Shown: positions 1 to 10,526 of the stretch, piece by piece | Numbering within the stretch: the first letter of the stretch is position 1 | Layout: each line of letters opens with the position of its first letter | From: Allodiplogaster sudhausi | Taxonomy: Eukaryota; Nematoda; Chromadorea; Rhabditida; Diplogasteridae | Assembly: GCA_945643635.1 (NCBI GenBank) | Contig: CALZFC010000019.1 | Location: 2,498,501 to 2,562,500 of the forward strand | Direction: 5' to 3' | DNA length: 64,000 nt | Program-made: the position numbers and the translations under genes | The notes under the pieces: model-generated | What the model saw: only the letters and a program-made list of their open reading frames with translations | What the model was told of the DNA's origin: nothing | Database searches by the model: none

Positions 1-14
1 AAATTTCGACGTGA

Positions 15-87
15 GCCTCGTTAGCTCAGTTGGTAGAGCGTCAGACTTTTAATCTGAATGTCACGGGTTCAAGCCCCGTACGAGGCT
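15..87 (+). tRNA. tRNA-Lys (UUU), array consensus
   Basis: Reference copy. The acceptor stem GCCTCGT pairs with ACGAGGC. The D arm is GCTC/GAGC, the anticodon stem TCAGA/TCTGA with loop CTTTTAA (anticodon TTT), and the T arm ACGGG/CCCGT with loop TTCAAGC. There is no intron and no long variable arm, so this is class I. The discriminator base is U73, unusual because eukaryotic tRNA-Lys genes usually have G73. The internal A and B boxes are intact and a TTTT terminator starts 6 nt downstream. Long (L) spacer follows. Confidence 0.95.
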
Positions 88-273
88 AATAATTTTAGAC
101 GGTTTGCGATTTACATTATTACTCAACGATGAGCGAGAAATTTTAGGACACATACTAAAGTCTGAAGAAAGAAACTTCATTTGCGGAATTATCTTGGAAC
201 ACAGAACAAATTTTATGCCCATTTGACATTTTCTCCCACCGAAAAAGGGATTCCAAAACAAATTTCGACGTGA

Positions 274-346
274 GCCTCGTTAGCTCAGTTGGTAGAGCGT
301 CAGACTTTTAATCTGAATGTCACGGGTTCAAGCCCCGTACGAGGCT
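274..346 (+). tRNA. tRNA-Lys (UUU)
   Basis: Consensus; S spacer follows. Confidence 0.93.
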
Positions 347-410
347 AATAATTTTAGATGGTTTGAGATTTCTCACCGAAAAAGGAATTCCAAAACAAAT
401 TTCGACGTGA

Positions 411-483
411 GCCTCGTTAGCTCAGTTGGTAGAGCGTCAGACTTTTAATCTGAATGTCACGGGTTCAAGCCCCGTACGAGGCT
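411..483 (+). tRNA. tRNA-Lys (UUU)
   Basis: Consensus; L spacer follows. Confidence 0.93.
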
Positions 484-669
484 AATAATTTTAGACGGTT
501 TGCGATTTACATTATTACTCAACGATGAGCGAGAAATTTTAGGACACATACTAAAGTCTGAAGAAAGAAACTTCATTTGCGGAATTATCTTGGAACACAG
601 AACAAATTTTATGCCCATTTGACATTTTCTCCCACCGAAAAAGGAATTCCAAAACAAATTTCGACGTGA

Positions 670-742
670 GCCTCGTTAGCTCAGTTGGTAGAGCGTCAGA
701 CTTTTAATCTGAATGTCACGGGTTCAAGCCCCGTACGAGGCT
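670..742 (+). tRNA. tRNA-Lys (UUU)
   Basis: Consensus; S spacer follows. Confidence 0.93.
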
Positions 743-806
743 AATAATTTTAGATGGTTTGAGATTTCTCACCGAAAAAGGAATTCCAAAACAAATTTCG
801 ACGTGA

Positions 807-879
807 GCCTCGTTAGCTCAGTTGGTAGAGCGTCAGACTTTTAATCTGAATGTCACGGGTTCAAGCCCCGTACGAGGCT
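807..879 (+). tRNA. tRNA-Lys (UUU)
   Basis: Consensus; L spacer (1 bp shorter) follows. Confidence 0.93.
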
Positions 880-1064
880 AATAATTTTAGACGGTTTGCG
901 ATTTACATTATTACTCAACGATGAGCGAGAAATTTTAGGACACATACTAAAGTCTGAAGAAAGAAACTTCATTTGCGGAATTATCTTGGAACACAGAACA
1001 AATTTTATGCCCATTTGACATTTTCTCCCACCGAAAAAGGATTCCAAAACAAATTTCGACGTGA

Positions 1065-1137
1065 GCCTCGTTAGCTCAGTTGGTAGAGCGTCAGACTTTT
1101 AATCTGAATGTCACGGGTTCAAGCCCCGTACGAGGCT
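1065..1137 (+). tRNA. tRNA-Lys (UUU)
   Basis: Consensus; S spacer follows. Confidence 0.93.
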
Positions 1138-1201
1138 AATAATTTTAGATGGTTTGAGATTTCTCACCGAAAAAGGAATTCCAAAACAAATTTCGACGTG
1201 A

Positions 1202-1274
1202 GCCTCGTTAGCTCAGTTGGTAGAGCGTCAGACTTTTAATCTGAATGTCACGGGTTCAAGCCCCGTACGAGGCT
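1202..1274 (+). tRNA. tRNA-Lys (UUU)
   Basis: Consensus; L spacer (1 bp shorter) follows. Confidence 0.93.
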
Positions 1275-1459
1275 AATAATTTTAGACGGTTTGCGATTTA
1301 CATTATTACTCAACGATGAGCGAGAAATTTTAGGACACATACTAAAGTCTGAAGAAAGAAACTTCATTTGCGGAATTATCTTGGAACACAGAACAAATTT
1401 TATGCCCATTTGACATTTTCTCCCACCGAAAAAGGATTCCAAAACAAATTTCGACGTGA

Positions 1460-1532
1460 GCCTCGTTAGCTCAGTTGGTAGAGCGTCAGACTTTTAATCT
1501 GAATGTCACGGGTTCAAGCCCCGTACGAGGCT
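1460..1532 (+). tRNA. tRNA-Lys (UUU)
   Basis: Consensus; S spacer follows. Confidence 0.93.
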
Positions 1533-1596
1533 AATAATTTTAGATGGTTTGAGATTTCTCACCGAAAAAGGAATTCCAAAACAAATTTCGACGTGA

Positions 1597-1669
1597 GCCT
1601 CGTTAGCTCAGTTGGTAGAGCGTCAGACTTTTAATCTGAATGTCACGGGTTCAAGCCCCGTTCGAGGCT
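1597..1669 (+). tRNA. tRNA-Lys (UUU), A66T variant
   Basis: A66T leaves a T7-T66 mismatch at the base of the acceptor stem; otherwise consensus. S spacer follows. Confidence 0.8.
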
Positions 1670-1733
1670 AACAATTTTAGATGGTTTGAGATTTCTCACC
1701 GAAAAAGGAATTCCAAAACAAATTTCGACGTGA

Positions 1734-1806
1734 GCCTCGTTAGCTCAGTTGGTAGAGCGTCAGACTTTTAATCTGAATGTCACGGGTTCAAGCCCCGTAC
1801 GAGGCT
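1734..1806 (+). tRNA. tRNA-Lys (UUU)
   Basis: Consensus; L spacer follows. Confidence 0.93.
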
Positions 1807-1992
1807 AATAATTTTAGACGGTTTGCGATTTACATTATTACTCAACGATGAGCGAGAAATTTTAGGACACATACTAAAGTCTGAAGAAAGAAACTTCATT
1901 TGCGGAATTATCTTGGAACACAGAACAAATTTTATGCCCATTTGACATTTTCTCCCACCGAAAAAGGAATTCCAAAACAAATTTCGACGTGA

Positions 1993-2065
1993 GCCTCGTT
2001 AGCTCAGTTGGTAGAGCGTCAGACTTTTAATCTGAATGTCACGGGTTCAAGCCCCGTACGAGGCT
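1993..2065 (+). tRNA. tRNA-Lys (UUU)
   Basis: Consensus; L spacer follows. Confidence 0.93.
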
Positions 2066-2251
2066 AATAATTTTAGACGGTTTGCGATTTACATTATTAC
2101 TCAACGATGAGCGAGAAATTTTAGGACACATACTAAAGTCTGAAGAAAGAAACTTCATTTGCGGAATTATCTTGGAACACAGAACAAATTTTATGCCCAT
2201 TTGACATTTTCTCCCACCGAAAAAGGAATTCCAAAACAAATTTCGACGTGA

Positions 2252-2324
2252 GCCTCGTTAGCTCAGTTGGTAGAGCGTCAGACTTTTAATCTGAATGTCA
2301 CGGGTTCAAGCCCCGTACGAGGCT
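2252..2324 (+). tRNA. tRNA-Lys (UUU)
   Basis: Consensus; L spacer follows. Confidence 0.93.
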
Positions 2325-2510
2325 AATAATTTTAGACGGTTTGCGATTTACATTATTACTCAACGATGAGCGAGAAATTTTAGGACACATACTAAAGTCT
2401 GAAGAAAGAAACTTCATTTGCGGAATTATCTTGGAACACAGAACAAATTTTATGCCCATTTGACATTTTCTCCCACCGAAAAAGGGATTCCAAAACAAAT
2501 TTCGACGTGA

Positions 2511-2583
2511 GCCTCGTTAGCTCAGTTGGTAGAGCGTCAGACTTTTAATCTGAATGTCACGGGTTCAAGCCCCGTACGAGGCT
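2511..2583 (+). tRNA. tRNA-Lys (UUU)
   Basis: Consensus; S spacer follows. Confidence 0.93.
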
Positions 2584-2647
2584 AATAATTTTAGATGGTT
2601 TGAGATTTCTCACCGAAAAAGGAATTCCAAAACAAATTTCGACGTGA

Positions 2648-2719
2648 GCCTCGTTAGCTCAGTTGGTAGAGCGTCAGACTTTTAATCTGAATGTCACGGG
2701 TTCAAGCCCGTACGAGGCT
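2648..2719 (+). tRNA. tRNA-Lys (UUU), 1-nt T-arm deletion
   Basis: One C of the C60-C63 run is missing (72 nt), which shortens the T arm; possibly a pseudogene. L spacer follows. Confidence 0.6.
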
Positions 2720-2905
2720 AATAATTTTAGACGGTTTGCGATTTACATTATTACTCAACGATGAGCGAGAAATTTTAGGACACATACTAAAGTCTGAAGA
2801 AAGAAACTTCATTTGCGGAATTATCTTGGAACACAGAACAAATTTTATGCCCATTTGACATTTTCTCCCACCGAAAAAGGAATTCCAAAACAAATTTCGA
2901 CGTGA

Positions 2906-2978
2906 GCCTCGTTAGCTCAGTTGGTAGAGCGTCAGACTTTTAATCTGAATGTCACGGGTTCAAGCCCCGTACGAGGCT
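2906..2978 (+). tRNA. tRNA-Lys (UUU)
   Basis: Consensus; L spacer follows. Confidence 0.93.
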
Positions 2979-3164
2979 AATAATTTTAGACGGTTTGCGA
3001 TTTACATTATTACTCAACGATGAGCGAGAAATTTTAGGACACATACTAAAGTCTGAAGAAAGAAACTTCATTTGCGGAATTATCTTGGAACACAGAACAA
3101 ATTTTATGCCCATTTGACATTTTCTCCCACCGAAAAAGGAATTCCAAAACAAATTTCGACGTGA

Positions 3165-3237
3165 GCCTCGTTAGCTCAGTTGGTAGAGCGTCAGACTTTT
3201 AATCTGAATGTCACGGGTTCAAGCCCCGTACGAGGCT
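3165..3237 (+). tRNA. tRNA-Lys (UUU)
   Basis: Consensus; S spacer follows. Confidence 0.93.
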
Positions 3238-3301
3238 AATAATTTTAGATGGTTTGAGATTTCTCACCGAAAAAGGAATTCCAAAACAAATTTCGACGTG
3301 A

Positions 3302-3374
3302 GCCTCGTTAGCTCAGTTGGTAGAGCGTCAGACTTTTAATCTGAATGTCACGGGTTCAAGCCCCGTACGAGGCT
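3302..3374 (+). tRNA. tRNA-Lys (UUU)
   Basis: Consensus; L spacer follows. Confidence 0.93.
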
Positions 3375-3560
3375 AATAATTTTAGACGGTTTGCGATTTA
3401 CATTATTACTCAACGATGAGCGAGAAATTTTAGGACACATACTAAAGTCTGAAGAAAGAAACTTCATTTGCGGAATTATCTTGGAACACAGAACAAATTT
3501 TATGCCCATTTGACATTTTCTCCCACCGAAAAAGGAATTCCAAAACAAATTTCGACGTGA

Positions 3561-3633
3561 GCCTCGTTAGCTCAGTTGGTAGAGCGTCAGACTTTTAATC
3601 TGAATGTCACGGGTTCAAGCCCCGTACGAGGCT
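3561..3633 (+). tRNA. tRNA-Lys (UUU)
   Basis: Consensus; S spacer follows. Confidence 0.93.
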
Positions 3634-3697
3634 AATAATTTTAGATGGTTTGAGATTTCTCACCGAAAAAGGAATTCCAAAACAAATTTCGACGTGA

Positions 3698-3770
3698 GCC
3701 TCGTTAGCTCAGTTGGTAGAGCGTCAGACTTTTAATCTGAATGTCACGGGTTCAAGCCCCGTACGAGGCT
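3698..3770 (+). tRNA. tRNA-Lys (UUU)
   Basis: Consensus; L spacer follows. Confidence 0.93.
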
Positions 3771-3956
3771 AATAATTTTAGACGGTTTGCGATTTACATT
3801 ATTACTCAACGATGAGCGAGAAATTTTAGGACACATACTAAAGTCTGAAGAAAGAAACTTCATTTGCGGAATTATCTTGGAACACAGAACAAATTTTATG
3901 CCCATTTGACAGTTTCTCCCACCGAAAAAGGAATTCCAAAACAAATTTCGACGTGA

Positions 3957-4029
3957 GCCTCGTTAGCTCAGTTGGTAGAGCGTCAGACTTTTAATCTGAA
4001 TGTCACGGGTTCAAGCCCCGTACGAGGCT
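3957..4029 (+). tRNA. tRNA-Lys (UUU)
   Basis: Consensus; L spacer follows. Confidence 0.93.
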
Positions 4030-4215
4030 AATAATTTTAGACGGTTTGCGATTTACATTATTACTCAACGATGAGCGAGAAATTTTAGGACACATACTAA
4101 AGTCTGAAGAAAGAAACTTCATTTGCGGAATTATCTTGGAACACAGAACAAATTTTATGCCCATTTGACATTTTCTCCCACCGAAAAAGGAATTCCAAAA
4201 CAAATTTCGACGTGA

Positions 4216-4288
4216 GCCTCGTTAGCTCAGTTGGTAGAGCGTCAGACTTTTAATCTGAATGTCACGGGTTCAAGCCCCGTACGAGGCT
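4216..4288 (+). tRNA. tRNA-Lys (UUU)
   Basis: Consensus; S spacer follows. Confidence 0.93.
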
Positions 4289-4352
4289 AATAATTTTAGA
4301 TGGTTTGAGATTTCTCACCGAAAAAGGAATTCCAAAACAAATTTCGACGTGA

Positions 4353-4425
4353 GCCTCGTTAGCTCAGTTGGTAGAGCGTCAGACTTTTAATCTGAATGTC
4401 ACGGGTTCAATCCCCGTACGAGGCT
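4353..4425 (+). tRNA. tRNA-Lys (UUU), G59T variant
   Basis: G59T lies in the T loop at the free position of the B box, so probably neutral. S spacer follows. Confidence 0.9.
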
Positions 4426-4489
4426 AATAATTTTAGATGGTTTGAGATTTCTCACCGAAAAAGGAATTCCAAAACAAATTTCGACGTGA

Positions 4490-4562
4490 GCCTCGTTAGC
4501 TCAGTTGGTAGAGCGTCAGACTTTTAATCTGAATGTCACGGGTTCAAGCCCCGTACGAGGCT
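4490..4562 (+). tRNA. tRNA-Lys (UUU)
   Basis: Consensus; L spacer follows. Confidence 0.93.
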
Positions 4563-4748
4563 AATAATTTTAGACGGTTTGCGATTTACATTATTACTCA
4601 ACGATGAGCGAGAAATTTTAGGACACATACTAAAGTCTGAAGAAAGAAACTTCATTTGCGGAATTATCTTGGAACACAGAACAAATTTTATGCCCATTTG
4701 ACATTTTCTCCCACCGAAAAAGGGATTCCAAAACAAATTTCGACGTGA

Positions 4749-4821
4749 GCCTCGTTAGCTCAGTTGGTAGAGCGTCAGACTTTTAATCTGAATGTCACGG
4801 GTTCAAGCCCCGTACGAGGCT
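4749..4821 (+). tRNA. tRNA-Lys (UUU)
   Basis: Consensus; S spacer follows. Confidence 0.93.
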
Positions 4822-4885
4822 AATAATTTTAGATGGTTTGAGATTTCTCACCGAAAAAGGAATTCCAAAACAAATTTCGACGTGA

Positions 4886-4958
4886 GCCTCGTTAGCTCAG
4901 TTGGTAGAGCGTCAGACTTTTAATCTGAATGTCACGGGTTCAAGCCCCGTACGAGGCT
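4886..4958 (+). tRNA. tRNA-Lys (UUU)
   Basis: Consensus; L spacer follows. Confidence 0.93.
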
Positions 4959-5144
4959 AATAATTTTAGACGGTTTGCGATTTACATTATTACTCAACGA
5001 TGAGCGAGAAATTTTAGGACACATACTAAAGTCTGAAGAAAGAAACTTCATTTGCGGAATTATCTTGGAACACAGAACAAATTTTATGCCCATTTGACAT
5101 TTTCTCCCACCGAAAAAGGAATTCCAAAACAAATTTCGACGTGA

Positions 5145-5217
5145 GCCTCGTTAGCTCAGTTGGTAGAGCGTCAGACTTTTAATCTGAATGTCACGGGTTC
5201 AAGCCCCGTACGAGGCT
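5145..5217 (+). tRNA. tRNA-Lys (UUU)
   Basis: Consensus; S spacer follows. Confidence 0.93.
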
Positions 5218-5281
5218 AATAATTTTAGATGGTTTGAGATTTCTCACCGAAAAAGGAATTCCAAAACAAATTTCGACGTGA

Positions 5282-5354
5282 GCCTCGTTAGCTCAGTTGG
5301 TAGAGCGTCAGACTTTTAATCTGAATGTCACGGGTTCAAGCCCCGTACGAGGCT
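5282..5354 (+). tRNA. tRNA-Lys (UUU)
   Basis: Consensus; L' spacer follows. Confidence 0.93.
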
Positions 5355-5534
5355 AACAATTTTAGATGGTTTGCGATTTACATTATTACTCAACGATGAG
5401 CGAGAAATTTTAAGGCATAATACTAAAGCAAGGAACTTCATTTGTGGAATTATCTTGGAACACAGAACAAATTTTATGCCCATTTGACATTTTCTCCCAC
5501 CGAAAAAAGAATTCCAAAACAAATTTCGACGTGA

Positions 5535-5607
5535 GCCTCGTTAGCTCAGTTGGTAGAGCGTCAGACTTTTAATCTGAATGTCACGGGTTCAAGCCCCGTA
5601 CGAGGCT
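5535..5607 (+). tRNA. tRNA-Lys (UUU)
   Basis: Consensus; L spacer follows. Confidence 0.93.
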
Positions 5608-5793
5608 AATAATTTTAGACGGTTTGCGATTTACATTATTACTCAACGATGAGCGAGAAATTTTAGGACACATACTAAAGTCTGAAGAAAGAAACTTCAT
5701 TTGCGGAATTATCTTGGAACACAGAACAAATTTTATGCCCATTTGACATTTTCTCCCACCGAAAAAGGAATTCCAAAACAAATTTCGACGTGA

Positions 5794-5866
5794 GCCTCGT
5801 TAGCTCAGTTGGTAGAGCGTCAGACTTTTAATCTGAATGTCACGGGTTCAAGCCCCGTACGAGGCT
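5794..5866 (+). tRNA. tRNA-Lys (UUU)
   Basis: Consensus; L spacer follows. Confidence 0.93.
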
Positions 5867-6052
5867 AATAATTTTAGACGGTTTGCGATTTACATTATTA
5901 CTCAACGATGAGCGAGAAATTTTAGGACACATACTAAAGTCTGAAGAAAGAAACTTCATTTGCGGAATTATCTTGGAACACAGAACAAATTTTATGCCCA
6001 TTTGACATTTTCTCCCACCGAAAAAGGAATTCCAAAACAAATTTCGACGTGA

Positions 6053-6125
6053 GCCTCGTTAGCTCAGTTGGTAGAGCGTCAGACTTTTAATCTGAATGTC
6101 ACGGGTTCAAGCCCCGTACGAGGCT
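6053..6125 (+). tRNA. tRNA-Lys (UUU)
   Basis: Consensus; S spacer follows. Confidence 0.93.
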
Positions 6126-6189
6126 AATAATTTTAGATGGTTTGAGATTTCTCACCGAAAAAGGAATTCCAAAACAAATTTCGACGTGA

Positions 6190-6262
6190 GCCTCGTTAGC
6201 TCAGTTGGTAGAGCGTCAGACTTTTAATCTGAATGTCACGGGTTCAAGCCCCGTACGAGGCT
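6190..6262 (+). tRNA. tRNA-Lys (UUU)
   Basis: Consensus; L spacer follows. Confidence 0.93.
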
Positions 6263-6448
6263 AATAATTTTAGACGGTTTGCGATTTACATTATTACTCA
6301 ACGATGAGCGAGAAATTTTAGGACACATACTAAAGTCTGAAGAAAGAAACTTCATTTGCGGAATTATCTTGGAACACAGAACAAATTTTATGCCCATTTG
6401 ACATTTTCTCCCACCGAAAAAGGAATTCCAAAACAAATTTCGACGTGA

Positions 6449-6521
6449 GCCTCGTTAGCTCAGTTGGTAGAGCGTCAGACTTTTAATCTGAATGTCACGG
6501 GTTCAAGCCCCGTACGAGGCT
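6449..6521 (+). tRNA. tRNA-Lys (UUU)
   Basis: Consensus; S spacer follows. Confidence 0.93.
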
Positions 6522-6585
6522 AATAATTTTAGATGGTTTGAGATTTCTCACCGAAAAAGGAATTCCAAAACAAATTTCGACGTGA

Positions 6586-6658
6586 GCCTCGTTAGCTCAG
6601 TTGGTAGAGCGTCAGACTTTTAATCTGAATGTCACGGGTTCAAGCCCCGTACGAGGCT
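6586..6658 (+). tRNA. tRNA-Lys (UUU)
   Basis: Consensus; L' spacer follows. Confidence 0.93.
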
Positions 6659-6838
6659 AATAATTTTAGACGGTTTGCGATTTACATTATTACTCAACGA
6701 TGAGCGAGAAATTTTAAGGCATAATACTAAAGCAAGGAACTTCATTTGCGGAATTATCTTGGAACACAGAACAAATTTTATGCCCATTTGACATTTTCTC
6801 CCACCGAAAAAGGAATTCCAAAACAAATTTCGACGTGA

Positions 6839-6911
6839 GCCTCGTTAGCTCAGTTGGTAGAGCGTCAGACTTTTAATCTGAATGTCACGGGTTCAAGCCC
6901 CGTACGAGGCT
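6839..6911 (+). tRNA. tRNA-Lys (UUU)
   Basis: Consensus; S spacer follows. Confidence 0.93.
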
Positions 6912-6975
6912 AATAATTTTAGATGGTTTGAGATTTCTCACCGAAAAAGGAATTCCAAAACAAATTTCGACGTGA

Positions 6976-7048
6976 GCCTCGTTAGCTCAGTTGGTAGAGC
7001 GTCAGACTTTTAATCTGAATGTCACGGGTTCAATCCCCGTACGAGGCT
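6976..7048 (+). tRNA. tRNA-Lys (UUU), G59T variant
   Basis: G59T in the T loop; S spacer follows. Confidence 0.9.
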
Positions 7049-7112
7049 AATAATTTTAGATGGTTTGAGATTTCTCACCGAAAAAGGAATTCCAAAACAA
7101 ATTTCGACGTGA

Positions 7113-7185
7113 GCCTCGTTAGCTCAGTTGGTAGAGCGTCAGACTTTTAATCTGAATGTCACGGGTTCAAGCCCCGTACGAGGCT
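7113..7185 (+). tRNA. tRNA-Lys (UUU)
   Basis: Consensus; L spacer follows. Confidence 0.93.
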
Positions 7186-7371
7186 AATAATTTTAGACGG
7201 TTTGCGATTTACATTATTACTCAACGATGAGCGAGAAATTTTAGGACACATACTAAAGTCTGAAGAAAGAAACTTCATTTGCGGAATTATCTTGGAACAC
7301 AGAACAAATTTTATGCCCATTTGACATTTTCTCCCACCGAAAAAGGAATTCCAAAACAAATTTCGACGTGA

Positions 7372-7444
7372 GCCTCGTTAGCTCAGTTGGTAGAGCGTCA
7401 GACTTTTAATCTGAATGTCACGGGTTCAAGCCCCGTACGAGGCT
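7372..7444 (+). tRNA. tRNA-Lys (UUU)
   Basis: Consensus; S spacer follows. Confidence 0.93.
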
Positions 7445-7508
7445 AATAATTTTAGATGGTTTGAGATTTCTCACCGAAAAAGGAATTCCAAAACAAATTT
7501 CGACGTGA

Positions 7509-7581
7509 GCCTCGTTAGCTCAGTTGGTAGAGCGTCAGACTTTTAATCTGAATGTCACGGGTTCAAGCCCCGTACGAGGCT
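7509..7581 (+). tRNA. tRNA-Lys (UUU)
   Basis: Consensus; S spacer follows. Confidence 0.93.
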
Positions 7582-7645
7582 AACAATTTTAGATGGTTTG
7601 AGATTTCTCACCGAAAAAGGAATTCCAAAACAAATTTCGACGTGA

Positions 7646-7718
7646 GCCTCGTTAGCTCAGTTGGTAGAGCGTCAGACTTTTAATCTGAATGTCACGGGTT
7701 CAATCCCCGTACGAGGCT
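7646..7718 (+). tRNA. tRNA-Lys (UUU), G59T variant
   Basis: G59T in the T loop; S spacer follows. Confidence 0.9.
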
Positions 7719-7782
7719 AATAATTTTAGATGGTTTGAGATTTCTCACCGAAAAAGGAATTCCAAAACAAATTTCGACGTGA

Positions 7783-7855
7783 GCCTCGTTAGCTCAGTTG
7801 GTAGAGCGTCAGACTTTTAATCTGAATGTCACGGGTTCAAGCCCCGTACGAGGCT
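7783..7855 (+). tRNA. tRNA-Lys (UUU)
   Basis: Consensus; S spacer follows. Confidence 0.93.
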
Positions 7856-7919
7856 AATAATTTTAGATGGTTTGAGATTTCTCACCGAAAAAGGAATTCC
7901 AAAACAAATTTCGACGTGA

Positions 7920-7992
7920 GCCTCGTTAGCTCAGTTGGTAGAGCGTCAGACTTTTAATCTGAATGTCACGGGTTCAAGCCCCGTACGAGGCT
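7920..7992 (+). tRNA. tRNA-Lys (UUU)
   Basis: Consensus; L' spacer (179 bp) follows. Confidence 0.93.
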
Positions 7993-8171
7993 AATAATTT
8001 TAGACGGTTTGCGATTTACATTATTACTCAACGATGAGCGAGAAATTTTAGGCATAATACTAAAGCAAGGAAACTTCATTTGCGGAATTATCTTGGAACA
8101 CAGAACAAATTTTATGCCCATTTGACATTTTCTCCCACCGAAAAAGAATTCCAAAACAAATTTCGACGTGA

Positions 8172-8244
8172 GCCTCGTTAGCTCAGTTGGTAGAGCGTCA
8201 GACTTTTAATCTGAATGTCACGGGTTCAAGCCCCGTACGAGGCT
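8172..8244 (+). tRNA. tRNA-Lys (UUU)
   Basis: Consensus; first of four L units in a row. Confidence 0.93.
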
Positions 8245-8430
8245 AATAATTTTAGACGGTTTGCGATTTACATTATTACTCAACGATGAGCGAGAAATTT
8301 TAGGACACATACTAAAGTCTGAAGAAAGAAACTTCATTTGCGGAATTATCTTGGAACACAGAACAAATTTTATGCCCATTTGACATTTTCTCCCACCGAA
8401 AAAGGAATTCCAAAACAAATTTCGACGTGA

Positions 8431-8503
8431 GCCTCGTTAGCTCAGTTGGTAGAGCGTCAGACTTTTAATCTGAATGTCACGGGTTCAAGCCCCGTACGAG
8501 GCT
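8431..8503 (+). tRNA. tRNA-Lys (UUU)
   Basis: Consensus; L spacer follows. Confidence 0.93.
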
Positions 8504-8689
8504 AATAATTTTAGACGGTTTGCGATTTACATTATTACTCAACGATGAGCGAGAAATTTTAGGACACATACTAAAGTCTGAAGAAAGAAACTTCATTTGC
8601 GGAATTATCTTGGAACACAGAACAAATTTTATGCCCATTTGACATTTTCTCCCACCGAAAAAGGAATTCCAAAACAAATTTCGACGTGA

Positions 8690-8762
8690 GCCTCGTTAGC
8701 TCAGTTGGTAGAGCGTCAGACTTTTAATCTGAATGTCACGGGTTCAAGCCCCGTACGAGGCT
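8690..8762 (+). tRNA. tRNA-Lys (UUU)
   Basis: Consensus; L spacer follows. Confidence 0.93.
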
Positions 8763-8948
8763 AATAATTTTAGACGGTTTGCGATTTACATTATTACTCA
8801 ACGATGAGCGAGAAATTTTAGGACACATACTAAAGTCTGAAGAAAGAAACTTCATTTGCGGAATTATCTTGGAACACAGAACAAATTTTATGCCCATTTG
8901 ACATTTTCTCCCACCGAAAAAGGAATTCCAAAACAAATTTCGACGTGA

Positions 8949-9021
8949 GCCTCGTTAGCTCAGTTGGTAGAGCGTCAGACTTTTAATCTGAATGTCACGG
9001 GTTCAAGCCCCGTACGAGGCT
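8949..9021 (+). tRNA. tRNA-Lys (UUU)
   Basis: Consensus; L spacer follows. Confidence 0.93.
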
Positions 9022-9207
9022 AATAATTTTAGACGGTTTGCGATTTACATTATTACTCAACGATGAGCGAGAAATTTTAGGACACATACTAAAGTCTGAA
9101 GAAAGAAACTTCATTTGCGGAATTATCTTGGAACACAGAACAAATTTTATGCCCATTTGACATTTTCTCCCACCGAAAAAGGAATTCCAAAACAAATTTC
9201 GACGTGA

Positions 9208-9280
9208 GCCTCGTTAGCTCAGTTGGTAGAGCGTCAGACTTTTAATCTGAATGTCACGGGTTCAAGCCCCGTACGAGGCT
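9208..9280 (+). tRNA. tRNA-Lys (UUU)
   Basis: Consensus; S spacer follows. Confidence 0.93.
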
Positions 9281-9344
9281 AATAATTTTAGATGGTTTGA
9301 GATTTCTCACCGAAAAAGGAATTCCAAAACAAATTTCGACGTGA

Positions 9345-9417
9345 GCCTCGTTAGCTCAGTTGGTAGAGCGTCAGACTTTTAATCTGAATGTCACGGGTTC
9401 AAGCCCCGTACGAGGCT
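9345..9417 (+). tRNA. tRNA-Lys (UUU)
   Basis: Consensus; L spacer follows. Confidence 0.93.
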
Positions 9418-9603
9418 AATAATTTTAGACGGTTTGCGATTTACATTATTACTCAACGATGAGCGAGAAATTTTAGGACACATACTAAAGTCTGAAGAAA
9501 GAAACTTCATTTGCGGAATTATCTTGGAACACAGAACAAATTTTATGCCCATTTGACATTTTCTCCCACCGAAAAAGGAATTCCAAAACAAATTTCGACG
9601 TGA

Positions 9604-9676
9604 GCCTCGTTAGCTCAGTTGGTAGAGCGTCAGACTTTTAATCTGAATGTCACGGGTTCAAGCCCCGTACGAGGCT
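9604..9676 (+). tRNA. tRNA-Lys (UUU)
   Basis: Consensus; S spacer follows. Confidence 0.93.
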
Positions 9677-9740
9677 AATAATTTTAGATGGTTTGAGATT
9701 TCTCACCGAAAAAGGAATTCCAAAACAAATTTCGACGTGA

Positions 9741-9813
9741 GCCTCGTTAGCTCAGTTGGTAGAGCGTCAGACTTTTAATCTGAATGTCACGGGTTCAAGC
9801 CCCGTACGAGGCT
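9741..9813 (+). tRNA. tRNA-Lys (UUU)
   Basis: Consensus; L' spacer follows. Confidence 0.93.
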
Positions 9814-9993
9814 AACAATTTTAGACGGTTTGCGATTTACATTATTACTCAACGATGAGCGAGAAATTTTAAGGCATAATACTAAAGCAAGGAACTTCAT
9901 TTGCGGAATTATCTTGGAACACAGAACAAATTTTATGCCCATTTGACATTTTCTCCCACCGAAAAAGGAATTCCAAAACAAATTTCGACGTGA

Positions 9994-10066
9994 GCCTCGT
10001 TAGCTCAGTTGGTAGAGCGTCAGACTTTTAATCTGAATGTCACGGGTTCAAGCCCCGTACGAGGCT
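9994..10066 (+). tRNA. tRNA-Lys (UUU)
   Basis: Consensus; S spacer follows. Confidence 0.93.
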
Positions 10067-10130
10067 AATAATTTTAGATGGTTTGAGATTTCTCACCGAA
10101 AAAGGAATTCCAAAACAAATTTCGACGTGA

Positions 10131-10203
10131 GCCTCGTTAGCTCAGTTGGTAGAGCGTCAGACTTTTAATCTGAATGTCACGGGTTCAATCCCCGTACGAG
10201 GCT
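10131..10203 (+). tRNA. tRNA-Lys (UUU), G59T variant
   Basis: G59T in the T loop; S spacer follows. Confidence 0.9.
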
Positions 10204-10267
10204 AATAATTTTAGATGGTTTGAGATTTCTCACCGAAAAAGGAATTCCAAAACAAATTTCGACGTGA

Positions 10268-10340
10268 GCCTCGTTAGCTCAGTTGGTAGAGCGTCAGACT
10301 TTTAATCTGAATGTCACGGGTTCAAGCCCCGTACGAGGCT
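10268..10340 (+). tRNA. tRNA-Lys (UUU)
   Basis: Consensus; L spacer follows. Confidence 0.93.
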
Positions 10341-10526
10341 AATAATTTTAGACGGTTTGCGATTTACATTATTACTCAACGATGAGCGAGAAATTTTAGG
10401 ACACATACTAAAGTCTGAAGAAAGAAACTTCATTTGCGGAATTATCTTGGAACACAGAACAAATTTTATGCCCATTTGACATTTTCTCCCACCGAAAAAG
10501 GAATTCCAAAACAAATTTCGACGTGA

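Noticed and set aside
61..261. Repeated minus-strand open frame of about 66 codons (MFWNSFFGGRKCQMG...) in every long spacer
   Set aside because: It starts in the spacer and ends inside the tRNA T arm, is a by-product of the tandem repeat, keeps no extra coding conservation, and is shortened by indels that follow spacer drift.
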